Assembly: GCA_009705035.1 (NCBI GenBank)
Contig: WLDB01000002.1
Location: 1 to 54,642, forward strand
DNA from: Actinomycetota bacterium
GTDB lineage: Bacteria > Actinomycetota > Actinomycetes > Nanopelagicales > Nanopelagicaceae
Direction: 5' to 3'
Length of the DNA stretch: 54,642 nucleotides
In this document: positions 39,979 to 50,004 of the stretch, one piece after another
Position numbering within the stretch: the first letter of the stretch is position 1
How the letters are laid out: each line of letters begins with the position of its first letter
Position numbers and translations under genes: made by a program
The notes under the pieces: generated by a model
Databases searched by the model: none
Seen by the model: the letters and a program-made list of their open reading frames with translations, nothing else
Told to the model about the DNA's origin: nothing

Positions 39979-40242
39979 TTAAAGATACCTATAGATATCG
40001 GCGGGAGCGATGCCCCGTGCGAGCATTAACGTTTGAAGATGATAGATAAGTTGACTGATTTCTTCGGCTAGTTCTTCGTTGCTCTGGTATTCAGCGGCAA
40101 TCCACACTTCGCCAGCTTCTTCGATGATTTTCTTACCGATTGAATGAACTCCTGCATCAACAGCAGCGACAGTGCCCGAGCCTTCAGGCCTATCAATAAG
40201 TCGTTGCGAGAGCTCTAACCAGAGTTCATCGAATGATTTCAT
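39979..40242 (-). CDS. hisE: Phosphoribosyl-ATP pyrophosphatase
   Basis: [40 protein letters not shown]. Confidence 0.93.
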   Translation of the reverse strand: MKSFDELWLELSQRLIDRPEGSGTVAAVDAGVHSIGKKIIEEAGEVWIAAEYQSNEELAEEISQLIYHLQTLMLARGIAPADIYRYL

Positions 40243-40283
40243 GGGTCAATTCTACTTCACCGCAGAGTCAGGACGCGTCGTAA

Positions 40284-40937
40284 TTAATGAATGGAAGCGC
40301 GAAGTTCTCGAATCATTGCTGCGGGATCATCGGCTCTAAAGACAGCGCTGCCAGCTACAAATGTATCTGCCCCAGCATCAGCTGCCCGCTCAATAGTCTC
40401 AAGCGAGATACCTCCATCAACTTGTAGCCAGATAGGGCGGTCGCCAATAATCTTTCGAGTCTCTCTTACTTTAGGCAACATATCTTCCATGAATGCTTGG
40501 CCACCAAATCCAGGTTCTACAGTCATGATTAAGACCATATCAATCTCGTTTAAATACTCTTCAAAGTCACCAATTGCACTAGCTGGTTTGAGAGCAAGTG
40601 AGGCTCTTGCGCCAGCAGCTCGTATACCGCGGGCTGTCATGCGGATATCCCTGACCGCTTCAACATGGAATGTAACGCTCGCTGAACCAGCCTGCGCATA
40701 TGCGATCGCAACCTCATCAGCGTCGGCGACCATGAGATGTGAATCAATGGGAACAGGCGAACTTTGGATAATACTTTTCGCGGAATCGAAATCGAAGGTA
40801 AAGTTCGGAACGAATATGTTGTCCATAACGTCAAGATGAATGAAGTCACTATCAATTGCGATCCGGGATATTTCTGAAGATAAATTCTCACGATCAGCGT
40901 TGAGTATGCTGGGAGTAATTCGTATCTCTCGAGGCAT
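40284..40937 (-). CDS. rpe: Ribulose-phosphate 3-epimerase
   Basis: ITPSILNADRENLSSEI, FIHLDVMDNIFVPNFTF, DMVLIMTVEPGFGGQAFMEDMLPKV, LQVDGGIS. Confidence 0.95.
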   Translation of the reverse strand: MPREIRITPSILNADRENLSSEISRIAIDSDFIHLDVMDNIFVPNFTFDFDSAKSIIQSSPVPIDSHLMVADADEVAIAYAQAGSASVTFHVEAVRDIRMTARGIRAAGARASLALKPASAIGDFEEYLNEIDMVLIMTVEPGFGGQAFMEDMLPKVRETRKIIGDRPIWLQVDGGISLETIERAADAGADTFVAGSAVFRADDPAAMIRELRASIH

Positions 40938-40946
40938 GAATAAAAC

Positions 40947-42314
40947 CTACCTCTTCTTCTGAAAGAGAGCTAGAAACATCGAGTCTGTGTTGTGAAGATA
41001 TCCCCATAACGAGAGAGCTCCCCCGCGAGTGCATTGCTCTAGCCCTGGGGGCAGGAAGGCAGATATATCAATGAGTTCAAGATCTTGGTGTTTCTTAAGA
41101 ATTGACTGCACTTGAGCTGTTGTTTCGGCATAGTGCGGTGAACAGGTAGCGAATCCAAAAACTCCACCTGGCTCAAGTACTGCCAACGCGCCTTCAACAA
41201 TTTCGCTTTGTAATTGAAGCAATGGAGCTAAATCCTTAAGTGATCGACGCCACCTGACTTCAGGTCGTCGGCGTAGCGCTCCTAATCCAGTACATGGAAC
41301 GTCTGCAAGAATGGCATCAAAGCTCTGGCCTGATTCTGCAATTCTTCGGGCATCGCCAACTATCACTGGAAATCTACCAATCACCTTTTTTACGAGAGCT
41401 GCTCGTGGTTCTGAAACCTCATTTGCCACGAAGTTGCGTCCACTTACATCGCAAATATGTGAGAGTAACGCCGCCTTTCCGCCGGGACCCGCACATAGGT
41501 CGAGAGTCCTTTCTGCTGTAGATGTGGCATCTGCAAAAATCTGCGCGACAAGTTGTGAGCCTTCATCTTGCACGCCTGCTTTTCTGTGGCGAATTACATC
41601 AAGAGATGCCGGTGGTTCATCGTGAAAAGCTCCGAAGCGTGAATACATTGTCGGCTTTGCTCCAAGTGAGATCAGCTCTTCTTGCGTGCTTGCACCCGGC
41701 CACGAAACAAGAGTCGGCTTGGCTGGAGTGTTATTGGAAATGAGTTCATCTCTCACCAAATTTTCATCTTTTAAGAGATCAAAGTATGCGGAGATAATCC
41801 ATTCAGGATGAGAATATTCAATAGACATCCTTTTAATAACATCAGTCTCTGACTGCAAAGGTTCGAGCCACTGACTCAATTCTTTAGAGGTTGCTTTTCG
41901 CATGAGGGCATTTATAAAACTACCTTTTGACTCCCCTAACTTCTTCCTCGCAACATCTACCGTCGCCGATACTGCAGCATGGGGTGGAGTTCTCATGGAA
42001 AAGACTTGATGTGCACCCATTCGCGCCAAATCGATAATCTCGGGATCAACTTCACTCCAAGGTCGATCGCTAATCTGAGAGAAAATATAGTCATAGAGCC
42101 CTTGCATGCGAATCGTGCCGTAGACCAGTTCGGTGGTAAATCCACGATCTCGCTCGTCGAAAGTAGAGTCGGCGAGAGCCTGAGGTAGAAGCAAATTTGA
42201 ATAACCACCTCTACGGTTCACTTCAGAGATGATGTCAAAGGCCAATAACCTCGGAGCATCCGGGCGTGGTTTTGTGAATTGTTTAGGCGGGAAGTTACTC
42301 ACAGCTCTCGCCAT
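40947..42314 (-). CDS. rsmB: 16S rRNA (cytosine-967-C5)-methyltransferase (RsmB/Fmu family)
   Basis: NusB-like N-terminus; VQDEGSQLVAQIFAD, LDLCAGPGGKAALLSHI, ILADVPCTGLGALRRRPEVRWR, FATCSPHYAET. Confidence 0.92.
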   Translation of the reverse strand: MARAVSNFPPKQFTKPRPDAPRLLAFDIISEVNRRGGYSNLLLPQALADSTFDERDRGFTTELVYGTIRMQGLYDYIFSQISDRPWSEVDPEIIDLARMGAHQVFSMRTPPHAAVSATVDVARKKLGESKGSFINALMRKATSKELSQWLEPLQSETDVIKRMSIEYSHPEWIISAYFDLLKDENLVRDELISNNTPAKPTLVSWPGASTQEELISLGAKPTMYSRFGAFHDEPPASLDVIRHRKAGVQDEGSQLVAQIFADATSTAERTLDLCAGPGGKAALLSHICDVSGRNFVANEVSEPRAALVKKVIGRFPVIVGDARRIAESGQSFDAILADVPCTGLGALRRRPEVRWRRSLKDLAPLLQLQSEIVEGALAVLEPGGVFGFATCSPHYAETTAQVQSILKKHQDLELIDISAFLPPGLEQCTRGGALSLWGYLHNTDSMFLALFQKKR

Positions 42315-43200
42315 CGACTAACCGAGCGCCATTGAGCCACGCTGATGCAGAGAGTGATGGCTTTCCAGATGGGGTCACAGTCGCAATGACAATCGCTTTT
42401 GTGGTGGTGCCAATTAACAAATCTCCTCCAACTTTACGCAACTCTCCCGGAGCCAGCTCAACTTCCGAAATTGACCCAATTGTTATCTTCATAACTGAAC
42501 CACGAAAGGTAATCCAAGCTCCGGGATTAGAGGTAAATGCACGTATCTTTGCGGAGACAATTTCGGCACTCTTATTAAGATCTACTCGACCCTCTTCCCT
42601 AGTCAGCTTGAAGGCGCGCGTTGAATCCTTCTCATTTTGAGGTGTTGGTTTTTTCCCTGCTTCAATCAAATCTAGGGATTCCATTAACGCCTCTGGTGCA
42701 AGTTCACTGAGTTCAACGAGAAGTTCGTCGCTAGTAATGTCAGAATCTAAAGCGAATCGACTCATCACGTAATACGGTCCAGTATCCATGCCCTTATCAA
42801 GCTTAAAGACTGTTATTCCAGAGAAAGTATCTTGCGCTTCTATTGCACGTTGTACTGGCGCTGCTCCTCGCCAACGAGGAAGAATTGAAAAATGAATATT
42901 GAGAAATCCATAACGAGGAATCGTTAGAACTTCTTCCGGAATTAAAAGTCCATAACCGATAGTTATCAAGCAATCAATGTCGGCAATCAGAGGCGCTAGC
43001 TCCGTTGCTTTTTCCGGTCGAAATAGTTCAATCTTCTCTGCTAAGGCCCATTGTGAAACGGGAGTGGCTTCAAGCAGACGGCCTCTACCAGCTGGACGAT
43101 CAGGTTGGGAAAAGATACGAACAAGTTCATGTGTACTCGACTTAATCGCCTCCAGCGTTGGGATGGCAACATTGGGGGAAGCAGCAATAGCAATACGCAT
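42295..43200 (-). CDS. fmt: Methionyl-tRNA formyltransferase
   Basis: IFSQPDRPAGRGRLLEATPV, YGLLIPEEVLTIPRYGFLNIHFSILPRWRGAAPVQRAI. Confidence 0.95.
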   Translation of the reverse strand: MRIAIAASPNVAIPTLEAIKSSTHELVRIFSQPDRPAGRGRLLEATPVSQWALAEKIELFRPEKATELAPLIADIDCLITIGYGLLIPEEVLTIPRYGFLNIHFSILPRWRGAAPVQRAIEAQDTFSGITVFKLDKGMDTGPYYVMSRFALDSDITSDELLVELSELAPEALMESLDLIEAGKKPTPQNEKDSTRAFKLTREEGRVDLNKSAEIVSAKIRAFTSNPGAWITFRGSVMKITIGSISEVELAPGELRKVGGDLLIGTTTKAIVIATVTPSGKPSLSASAWLNGARLVDGESCE

Positions 43201-43760
43201 TAGCGCCCGAGACCAAAGGGGTTGTGCGGAGATACCTTAACCGCAGGCTCTCTACCTTCTGCCATTGAGAGGCCAAACCAATCAGATTCACGGATCTCTT
43301 TCATTGCAAGCTTTCGATCTTCAGCTGAGAGGCGATCGATAAATAGAATTCCATCCAAATGATCTGTTTCATGCTGGAGAGCACGCGCAAGAAGTTCACT
43401 GCCTTCGACGATAATTGCTTCACCGTGCATATTGAAACCTTTCGCCACAGCTCTCATCGAGCGAGGAGTCGGGTAAACCAAATCCGGGAAACTTAGGCAT
43501 CCCTCATCTCCTTCTTGCATCTCCACGCTTAGATCCAGTGAAGGGTTTACTAAATGGCCGAGCGCTCCATCGACATCCCAGACAAAGACACGGAGAGCAA
43601 CCCCAATCTGGGGCGCAGCCAAACCCGCACCAGGAGCGGCGAGCATCGTTTCGGTCAAATCTTTAATCAGCGTTCGCAACTCCTTATCGAAGTCGATGAC
43701 TTCGAGAGTTGGGGTCGTCAAGACAGGGTCTCCGAAATGGCGAATCTCTTGAAGCGACAT
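43200..43760 (-). CDS. def: Peptide deformylase
   Basis: GAGLAAPQIGV-like motif, EGCLSFP, LARALQHETDHLDGILFIDRL. Confidence 0.93.
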   Translation of the reverse strand: MSLQEIRHFGDPVLTTPTLEVIDFDKELRTLIKDLTETMLAAPGAGLAAPQIGVALRVFVWDVDGALGHLVNPSLDLSVEMQEGDEGCLSFPDLVYPTPRSMRAVAKGFNMHGEAIIVEGSELLARALQHETDHLDGILFIDRLSAEDRKLAMKEIRESDWFGLSMAEGREPAVKVSPHNPFGLGR

Positions 43761-43773
43761 ATTCCAATTCTAC

Positions 43774-45654
43774 CTAACGAGAAAGTGAATATGGGTCGAT
43801 TCGAAGCGAAGGCAGGGCCTTCTTTGACAGGCTTCTCCTACGCATAAACTCATGAATGAGGAGATTCACTTGCTGATGATTATGGAGCTGCGAGAGAAGT
43901 ACTAGCGATGAGAGATTGCCTTTAGCTATCGGTCCAAGAATCCGCATTTCAATCGGAAGACGACCCTCTTCTTGAGCTTTGAGAAGCGCATTCTTGAAGC
44001 GAGTTACTTCCTCTTTCGGCATTGCCATTTCAACTGTGTGAGTAAATGGAGGAAGATCTAGGGCTTCTCTCTCCGAGAGCTCTCTCTCTAAGGTAGGCAT
44101 TGGATTCCAGATACGAAGCGCTGTGACTATCTGATTTCCGATATCTTGAATCAGAATGACATCTCCGCCTTCTCTGACAAGAGCGCTCTGCCCAAAATAT
44201 AGCTCTCGCATCCTCTCTTCTGCTCTCATATCAGGTTGGTTATTAACTCTGTTGCCTTCAAGAAATACAACTGCGGAATAGCCATTGCGAGCTGTGGGAG
44301 CCATCGATTGGGTAGTGACCACAACACCGCTATCAACATCTTCGGTCAAAGGCTTATCTGCGGTGGAATTCTTGATAACGACTCCAGGTAATAGCTTACC
44401 TATCTCATGAGAATGGCGTTCAATTCCACGGCCCACCAGCGCATAAGACTTATTCTCACACCAGGTGCATTTCCATTGTTGATTATCGATTCCACAGTGA
44501 TTACATGTAATTGATGACTTCTCACTCTTAATCTCGAAATTTCCCCCACACTTGCATTTAGAAAGGGTCTTACACCGTGAGCATCTAATCGCGTGCGCCC
44601 AACCTTTAGCCGGTGCAACGAAGAGCACTGGACCTACCATCAAAGATTTCTTAATCACGCTCAGGGCTCGTGACGGGATGAGTTCCCCGAATGTTTGCTC
44701 AAAGTCGAAAACACTTAATCGAGAGGAGCTTTTACGAAAAGCGATCTCTTTCCTCTCTATAAAACGACAGATCTCAAGTGAAGGTGAGTAACCGATAAAT
44801 GTTAGTGAAATATGCTCAAGGCGGGACCTTTCGATTGCAACTTCTCTAGCGTTCCAGCCGGGGGTACGTCTTTCGTAGAAGTGCTCAGAACCCTCGTTGT
44901 ACATGACGATGTGAGTGAGGTTCTCAACCGGAGAAAATACCGAACTCCGTGTTCCGATAACTAACTGCGATAAACCTTGAGCTATATCGAGGTAGGCCGA
45001 GTAATGATCGCTACGGCTCTGAGAAGAGTCATATCGTGTGTATTTCACACCTAGAGCATCTAACTCAAGAGCTAGCGATTGAACTTCGCGTACATCAGGC
45101 AAGATTGCCAGAGCTGGACCATCTCGAAGAAGCTCTACCAGTTTCGCCGCGATAAGAGTCTGCCTTTTACGATGTGGAGGTAATTGGAGATAGCTCCTTT
45201 TAATCTTAGATGAGCGAGGTACTCCGATATTTGCAACAAACCTTTTCCGCGATTTTTCAACAGTTACTAATCGTGGTGGAACCATCGAACGGATTAAATC
45301 GAAAGGATGGCAGAGATATTTAGCCGATAAATCTCTTATCAAGTTGATCTGCACTGAGCTCAGCAGCGCAATCTCTCCTTCACATTTAGTGATGGTCTTT
45401 AGATTCGCCTGCCCTACGAGTGGACCACGATCAGTCACTACCGCTGAGAGCTCTCGCCCATTAAACGGAACCACCACCATTGAACCAACAGTAATTACCG
45501 CGTCGAGATCTCTAGGAATGAGATATGAATATTCTTGGTCTAGATGGAAGACGCCTGAATCAACCCAGACCTTTGCGAGTGAATCTTCACCGCTTGGTGG
45601 TTCTGCAACCTTTGCGATGAGCTCAGCTTTGAGGCGGAACCCACTTCGCGCCAT
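43774..45654 (-). CDS. priA: PriA-like primosomal protein, apparently helicase-defective actinobacterial type
   Basis: VWVDSGVFHLDQEYSYLIP N-terminal domain, cysteine-rich zinc region CSRCKTLSKCKCGG...CNHCG...CTWC; no GxxxxGK[ST] or DEEH motif visible. Confidence 0.85.
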   Translation of the reverse strand: MARSGFRLKAELIAKVAEPPSGEDSLAKVWVDSGVFHLDQEYSYLIPRDLDAVITVGSMVVVPFNGRELSAVVTDRGPLVGQANLKTITKCEGEIALLSSVQINLIRDLSAKYLCHPFDLIRSMVPPRLVTVEKSRKRFVANIGVPRSSKIKRSYLQLPPHRKRQTLIAAKLVELLRDGPALAILPDVREVQSLALELDALGVKYTRYDSSQSRSDHYSAYLDIAQGLSQLVIGTRSSVFSPVENLTHIVMYNEGSEHFYERRTPGWNAREVAIERSRLEHISLTFIGYSPSLEICRFIERKEIAFRKSSSRLSVFDFEQTFGELIPSRALSVIKKSLMVGPVLFVAPAKGWAHAIRCSRCKTLSKCKCGGNFEIKSEKSSITCNHCGIDNQQWKCTWCENKSYALVGRGIERHSHEIGKLLPGVVIKNSTADKPLTEDVDSGVVVTTQSMAPTARNGYSAVVFLEGNRVNNQPDMRAEERMRELYFGQSALVREGGDVILIQDIGNQIVTALRIWNPMPTLERELSEREALDLPPFTHTVEMAMPKEEVTRFKNALLKAQEEGRLPIEMRILGPIAKGNLSSLVLLSQLHNHQQVNLLIHEFMRRRSLSKKALPSLRIDPYSLSR

Positions 45655-45672
45655 CCTAAATACCGATGCGGT

Positions 45673-46863
45673 CTAGGAGATGGCAGCTTTTAGTGCTGCC
45701 ACGCGATCGGTGCGTTCCCATGTGAAATCCGGAAGCTCGCGTCCGAAGTGACCGTAAGAAGCTGTCTGAGAATAAATAGGTCGCAAGAGATCGAGATCTC
45801 TAATAATTGCAGCTGGGCGAAGATCGAAGACCTCTGTTACCGCAGATTGAATTTTCTGAATCGCTACAGTCTCAGTGCCAAATGTCTCAACGAAGACTCC
45901 AACTGGTTGAGCTTTTCCGATGGCATAGGCAACCTGCACTTCACAACGTCGAGCTAATCCTGCTGCAACAACATTCTTTGCAACCCATCGCATTGCGTAT
46001 GCTGCTGAACGGTCAACCTTCGACGGATCTTTTCCAGAGAAAGCTCCACCACCATGTCTTGCCATACCGCCATAGGTATCGACAATAATCTTTCGACCAG
46101 TCAATCCAGCGTCACCCATTGGGCCACCAACAACGAAGCGTCCGGTTGGGTTGATTAATGTACGCATATTTGTACGAGGTAAATCAATCTCGTTCAAAAT
46201 TGGATTAATGACCGAGGCGATGATTTCTGAAGTCAGCTGACCTGCTACATCAATCTCTTCGGCGTGCTGACTCGAAATGACGACCGTATCAATTGCGACT
46301 GCGCGATCACCGTCGTACTCAATCGTAACTTGCGTCTTTCCATCTGGACGAAGGTAGGCAAGTTCACCACTCTTACGAACCTTTGAGAGCTGCGCTGAGA
46401 GCTTGTGGGCAAGATAGATAGGCAATGGCATTAACTCTGCAGTGTCATCGCAGGCATAACCAAACATGAGACCTTGATCGCCGGCTCCTTGTAGATCTAG
46501 CGGATCAACAGCGGCAGCAACTCGGTGCTCAAAAGCGTCGTTTACTCCTTGAGCGATATCTGGTGATTGCTGGCCGATAGAGATTGAGACTCCACAGCTA
46601 TTTCCATCAAAACCTTTAACAGATGAGTCGTAACCTATTCCAATAACTGTATCGCGCACTATTCCCATAACATCGGCATATCCAGATGTTGTCACTTCAC
46701 CAGCAACGTGTACTTGGCCAGTAGTAATGAGCGTTTCAACAGCTACGCGAGATGACTTGTCTTGCGCGAGCAGTGAATCAAGAATTGCATCAGAGATCTG
46801 ATCGGCAATCTTATCTGGATGGCCTTCAGTGACAGACTCGGAGGTAAAGAGGCGTTTTGACAT
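45673..46863 (-). CDS. metK: S-adenosylmethionine synthetase
   Basis: [68 protein letters not shown]. Confidence 0.97.
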   Translation of the reverse strand: MSKRLFTSESVTEGHPDKIADQISDAILDSLLAQDKSSRVAVETLITTGQVHVAGEVTTSGYADVMGIVRDTVIGIGYDSSVKGFDGNSCGVSISIGQQSPDIAQGVNDAFEHRVAAAVDPLDLQGAGDQGLMFGYACDDTAELMPLPIYLAHKLSAQLSKVRKSGELAYLRPDGKTQVTIEYDGDRAVAIDTVVISSQHAEEIDVAGQLTSEIIASVINPILNEIDLPRTNMRTLINPTGRFVVGGPMGDAGLTGRKIIVDTYGGMARHGGGAFSGKDPSKVDRSAAYAMRWVAKNVVAAGLARRCEVQVAYAIGKAQPVGVFVETFGTETVAIQKIQSAVTEVFDLRPAAIIRDLDLLRPIYSQTASYGHFGRELPDFTWERTDRVAALKAAIS

Positions 46864-46867
46864 GGCG

Positions 46868-48076
46868 TTATGATAACTGATGCGTGCTTTGAAGTGCGTT
46901 ATTGATGAGTAGATTGGCTAGGTTTTTCTTCCTGGTTCTGCCTATTTCTACCGCATTGTGAGCAGTAATTAACCATCCGCGAGTCTCATCACTACCAAAT
47001 ATCTCGCCATGTGAAACATCATTGAGAAATATAAAATCAGCACCCTTACGCAACATCTTCGAACGTGCTTGCTCGATTGCATCTCCTTCATTATCTGACA
47101 CTTGAGTTTCCGCCGCAAAAGCTATGACTATCTGCTTATCCTTGTGGCTACTTAGATTCTGAAGTAGATCGGGATTCTCAATCAACTCGATTGATGAAAG
47201 ATTGCTCTTCTTAATTTTCCCATCGGCTCTATTTGACACTCTAGCGTCAGCAACCGCTGCCGCCATAAAGAGATAGTCACTATCTTGAAAGGCTTTCTCT
47301 AGCTTGCTCAACATTTCATGGGCGCTCTCGACCCGAATTACCTTGATTCTTGAATCAATCTCTATATCTACATTTGCAGCAATCAGAGTAACTTGAGCCC
47401 CTCTATGTAATGCAGCTTCGGCGATGGCTAATCCTTGTTTTCCTGAAGAGTGGTTGCCAATGAAGCGCACTGGATCTATCGCTTCCCGCGTACCTCCTGC
47501 AGTGACGAGAACTCTCTTACCTCGCAGATCATCGCCCGATAAGGAAGAACTTTGAAAAGTCTCGATGATGGATTCAGTTGTGGGAAATCTTCCTTTCCCT
47601 GAATCTCCGCTGGTGAGAGCGCCAACTTCAGGCTCCATAATGAGAATTCCGCGCGAGCGTAGGATTCTTACATTCTCGATTGTTGCGGGGTTGCTCCACA
47701 TTGCAGGGTGCATCGCAGGGACAATCAAAATCGGTGAAGTACATGCAAGGATGACATTTGTCAGAAGATCATCTGCTCGACCCTGGGCTATGCGTGCTAT
47801 CAAATCGGCTGTGGCCGGGGCAATAATGATTGCCTCTGCTAGCTTTGCTAGAGATACATGGCGCACTTGATCGACTGATTCAAATACCGATGCCGTAACT
47901 TCTCGCCCCGAAAGAGCTTCCCACGTTGCCTTACCCACGAAATTTAGTGAGCTTGGGGTTGGAACTACCGTTACGTTAAAACCGTAATCCTGTAAGCGAC
48001 GAAGAAGATCGCAAGATTTATATGCCGCAATACCACCACCTACCCCGAGAATAATCTCCCGACGATGGGTGGTCAT
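46868..48076 (-). CDS. coaBC: Bifunctional phosphopantothenoylcysteine decarboxylase / phosphopantothenate--cysteine ligase
   Basis: [64 protein letters not shown]. Confidence 0.95.
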   Translation of the reverse strand: MTTHRREIILGVGGGIAAYKSCDLLRRLQDYGFNVTVVPTPSSLNFVGKATWEALSGREVTASVFESVDQVRHVSLAKLAEAIIIAPATADLIARIAQGRADDLLTNVILACTSPILIVPAMHPAMWSNPATIENVRILRSRGILIMEPEVGALTSGDSGKGRFPTTESIIETFQSSSLSGDDLRGKRVLVTAGGTREAIDPVRFIGNHSSGKQGLAIAEAALHRGAQVTLIAANVDIEIDSRIKVIRVESAHEMLSKLEKAFQDSDYLFMAAAVADARVSNRADGKIKKSNLSSIELIENPDLLQNLSSHKDKQIVIAFAAETQVSDNEGDAIEQARSKMLRKGADFIFLNDVSHGEIFGSDETRGWLITAHNAVEIGRTRKKNLANLLINNALQSTHQLS

Positions 48077-48095
48077 AAATAAATTTCGGTGCGAG

Positions 48096-48356
48096 TTACG
48101 CTGTTGGTTCGAGATTCTCGATAGTCAAAAGACCATCATTGATTTCACGGAGCGCAATAGAAAGTGGCTTCTCATGAACATGGTGCTCAACTAATGGACC
48201 TACATAGTCAAGAAGGCCTTCGTTCTGCTGTGAATAGTAAGCGTTAATCTGGCGAGCACGCTTCGCTGCGTAAAGCACGAGCGCATACTTCGACCCACTC
48301 TTATCGAGAAGTTCGTCGATAGGTGGATGGGTGATGCCGTCTACATGTCCGCTCAT
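48096..48356 (-). CDS. rpoZ: DNA-directed RNA polymerase omega subunit
   Basis: [34 protein letters not shown]...[17 protein letters not shown]. Confidence 0.93.
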   Translation of the reverse strand: MSGHVDGITHPPIDELLDKSGSKYALVLYAAKRARQINAYYSQQNEGLLDYVGPLVEHHVHEKPLSIALREINDGLLTIENLEPTA

Positions 48357-48393
48357 TGATGCTCCCTATAAGATTCAAAATTCTAGAAAAGTC

Positions 48394-49266
48394 TTACGAT
48401 GAAGCCAATCTTATCAGGGTTCGAAGGACGTCCTCGACCCGCTCATTTACGATCACCGTATCGAAGAGCGAGGCAGCGGCGAGTTCTTCTTGAGCTAGCG
48501 TCAGCCGGGCCGCTCTGCGCTCGGCCGAATCTGTGCCACGAGCTTCAAGGCGTGCTACCAGCTCCTCCCATGAGGGAGGTTCGAGGAATATTAGCTTGGC
48601 TTCAGGAGCTTTCGCCCTGACAATCTGGGCTCCCGCCAACTCGATTTCTAGGAGAACATGAAGACCCTTATCTCGCGCATCTTCTACAGCCGCAGTCGGT
48701 GTTCCATAACGATTGCCAGCAAATTCTGCCCATTCTAAGAACAACCCATCTCGAATTGCATCATCAAACTCTTCGTTGGAGTAGAAGAAATAATCTCGCC
48801 CCTCTACCTCATTAAATCTAGGTGATCTCGTTGTCGCAGAAACGCTCACCCAGAAACCAGGAACTTCGCGAAGCGCTTTGGCAACTGTGCTCTTTCCGAC
48901 TCCCCCAGGGCCAGAGAGAACAAGCAGCGACCCACGACTCGTTAATGACGGTAATCTGAAATGTTCTAGCAGTGCGCTTCTCTGATTTTTTCCTAAACCT
49001 TGTACACGACGTGTCGGTGAAATCATTGCCTTTCTCATTAGATTTTCGACTCTGACTTTTCCGTATCCCGGAATAGACTCCAACAAATCCTTTACCCTCA
49101 TTCTCTGGAGAGTGGGTTCTGATTGAGCGATTGATAGAAAATCACCGAAAGTCAGCTCTCCAGAAGCGATGAGAGCTTTGTACTTCGATCGCAGTTGACG
49201 AGAATGCTTTGATAGTTCTAGCGCTTTTTGTCGATCCTCAATTGACATATGCGGAGGCTGCGACAT
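48394..49266 (-). CDS. mihF-gmk: mIHF (actinobacterial integration host factor)-guanylate kinase fusion protein
   Basis: 290-aa ORF. Residues about 1-103 match mIHF (LLESIPGYGKVRVENLMRKAMISPTRRVQGLGKNQRSALLEHF); the rest is Gmk (VLSGPGGVGKSTVAKAL, SVSATTRSPRFNEVEGRDYFF). Confidence 0.93.
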   Translation of the reverse strand: MSQPPHMSIEDRQKALELSKHSRQLRSKYKALIASGELTFGDFLSIAQSEPTLQRMRVKDLLESIPGYGKVRVENLMRKAMISPTRRVQGLGKNQRSALLEHFRLPSLTSRGSLLVLSGPGGVGKSTVAKALREVPGFWVSVSATTRSPRFNEVEGRDYFFYSNEEFDDAIRDGLFLEWAEFAGNRYGTPTAAVEDARDKGLHVLLEIELAGAQIVRAKAPEAKLIFLEPPSWEELVARLEARGTDSAERRAARLTLAQEELAAASLFDTVIVNERVEDVLRTLIRLASS

Positions 49267-49275
49267 GTACCTATC

Positions 49276-50004
49276 TTACAACAGCAACTCTTCATAAATC
49301 TTTCTAGCTGCAGTACCCATTGCTTCGGCGCCGTCTATCCATGCACCAGTTATTGGACGTCCGATTACAACAAAATCAGCGCCTTGCTGTAGCGCGGCCT
49401 GAGGAGTCAAAGTTCTCATTTGATCGTCTTGACCTTCGGTACCGGCAGGACGGACCCCGGGGGTAATAATCTTCACTTCAGGAGATACAACAGCTCGGAT
49501 TGCTGATATTTCAAGAGGAGAGCAGACAATCGCTTGCGCACCCGCAGTGGTCGCTAGTTCTGCTAGAGCCACGGCGCTTTCAAGGGCAGGATTAGCAAAT
49601 CCGATGCGGAAAAGATCGTCTTCAGAGAGTGATGTGAGAATCGTTACTGCAGTGATGCCAACATGAGGAGCAGCCGCCACCGCAGCTGAGACCATCGCAC
49701 TTCCCCCGCTGGCGTGAACAGTGAGGAATTTCGGATTGAGAGATGCAACTGAAGACGTTGCCGATGAGACAGTTTTAGGGATGTCATGAAGTTTAAGATC
49801 TAGGAAGATCTCAACATCAAATTCATCTGAAATTGTGCGAATCCCATCGGCTCCAAAGGTGAGATAAAACTCGAGTCCCAATTTATAGATATCAACACTT
49901 CCTCTAGTTGCATCTATCCAGCGCTTAGCTGTCTCTATTGAATTGGTATCAACGGCAAGAATGATCGGTGAGTTAATATCTTTAGCCACGGTGGGCATAT
50001 CCAA
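49276..50004 (-). CDS. pyrF: Orotidine-5'-phosphate decarboxylase
   Basis: ILAVDTNSIETAKRWIDA, YKLGLEFYLTFGADGI, EIFLDLKLHDIPKTV, ITPGVRP, VVIGRPITGA. Confidence 0.95.
   Translation of the reverse strand: MDMPTVAKDINSPIILAVDTNSIETAKRWIDATRGSVDIYKLGLEFYLTFGADGIRTISDEFDVEIFLDLKLHDIPKTVSSATSSVASLNPKFLTVHASGGSAMVSAAVAAAPHVGITAVTILTSLSEDDLFRIGFANPALESAVALAELATTAGAQAIVCSPLEISAIRAVVSPEVKIITPGVRPAGTEGQDDQMRTLTPQAALQQGADFVVIGRPITGAWIDGAEAMGTAARKIYEELLL

Noticed and set aside
40291-40839. 182-aa plus-strand ORF opposite rpe
   Set aside because: It is antisense to a confidently identified gene, has low-complexity Ser/Ala-rich composition and no family resemblance; it is a shadow ORF from codon bias.
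46864-46867. Possible SAM riboswitch before metK
   Set aside because: coaBC ends 4 nt before the metK start, so there is no leader space.
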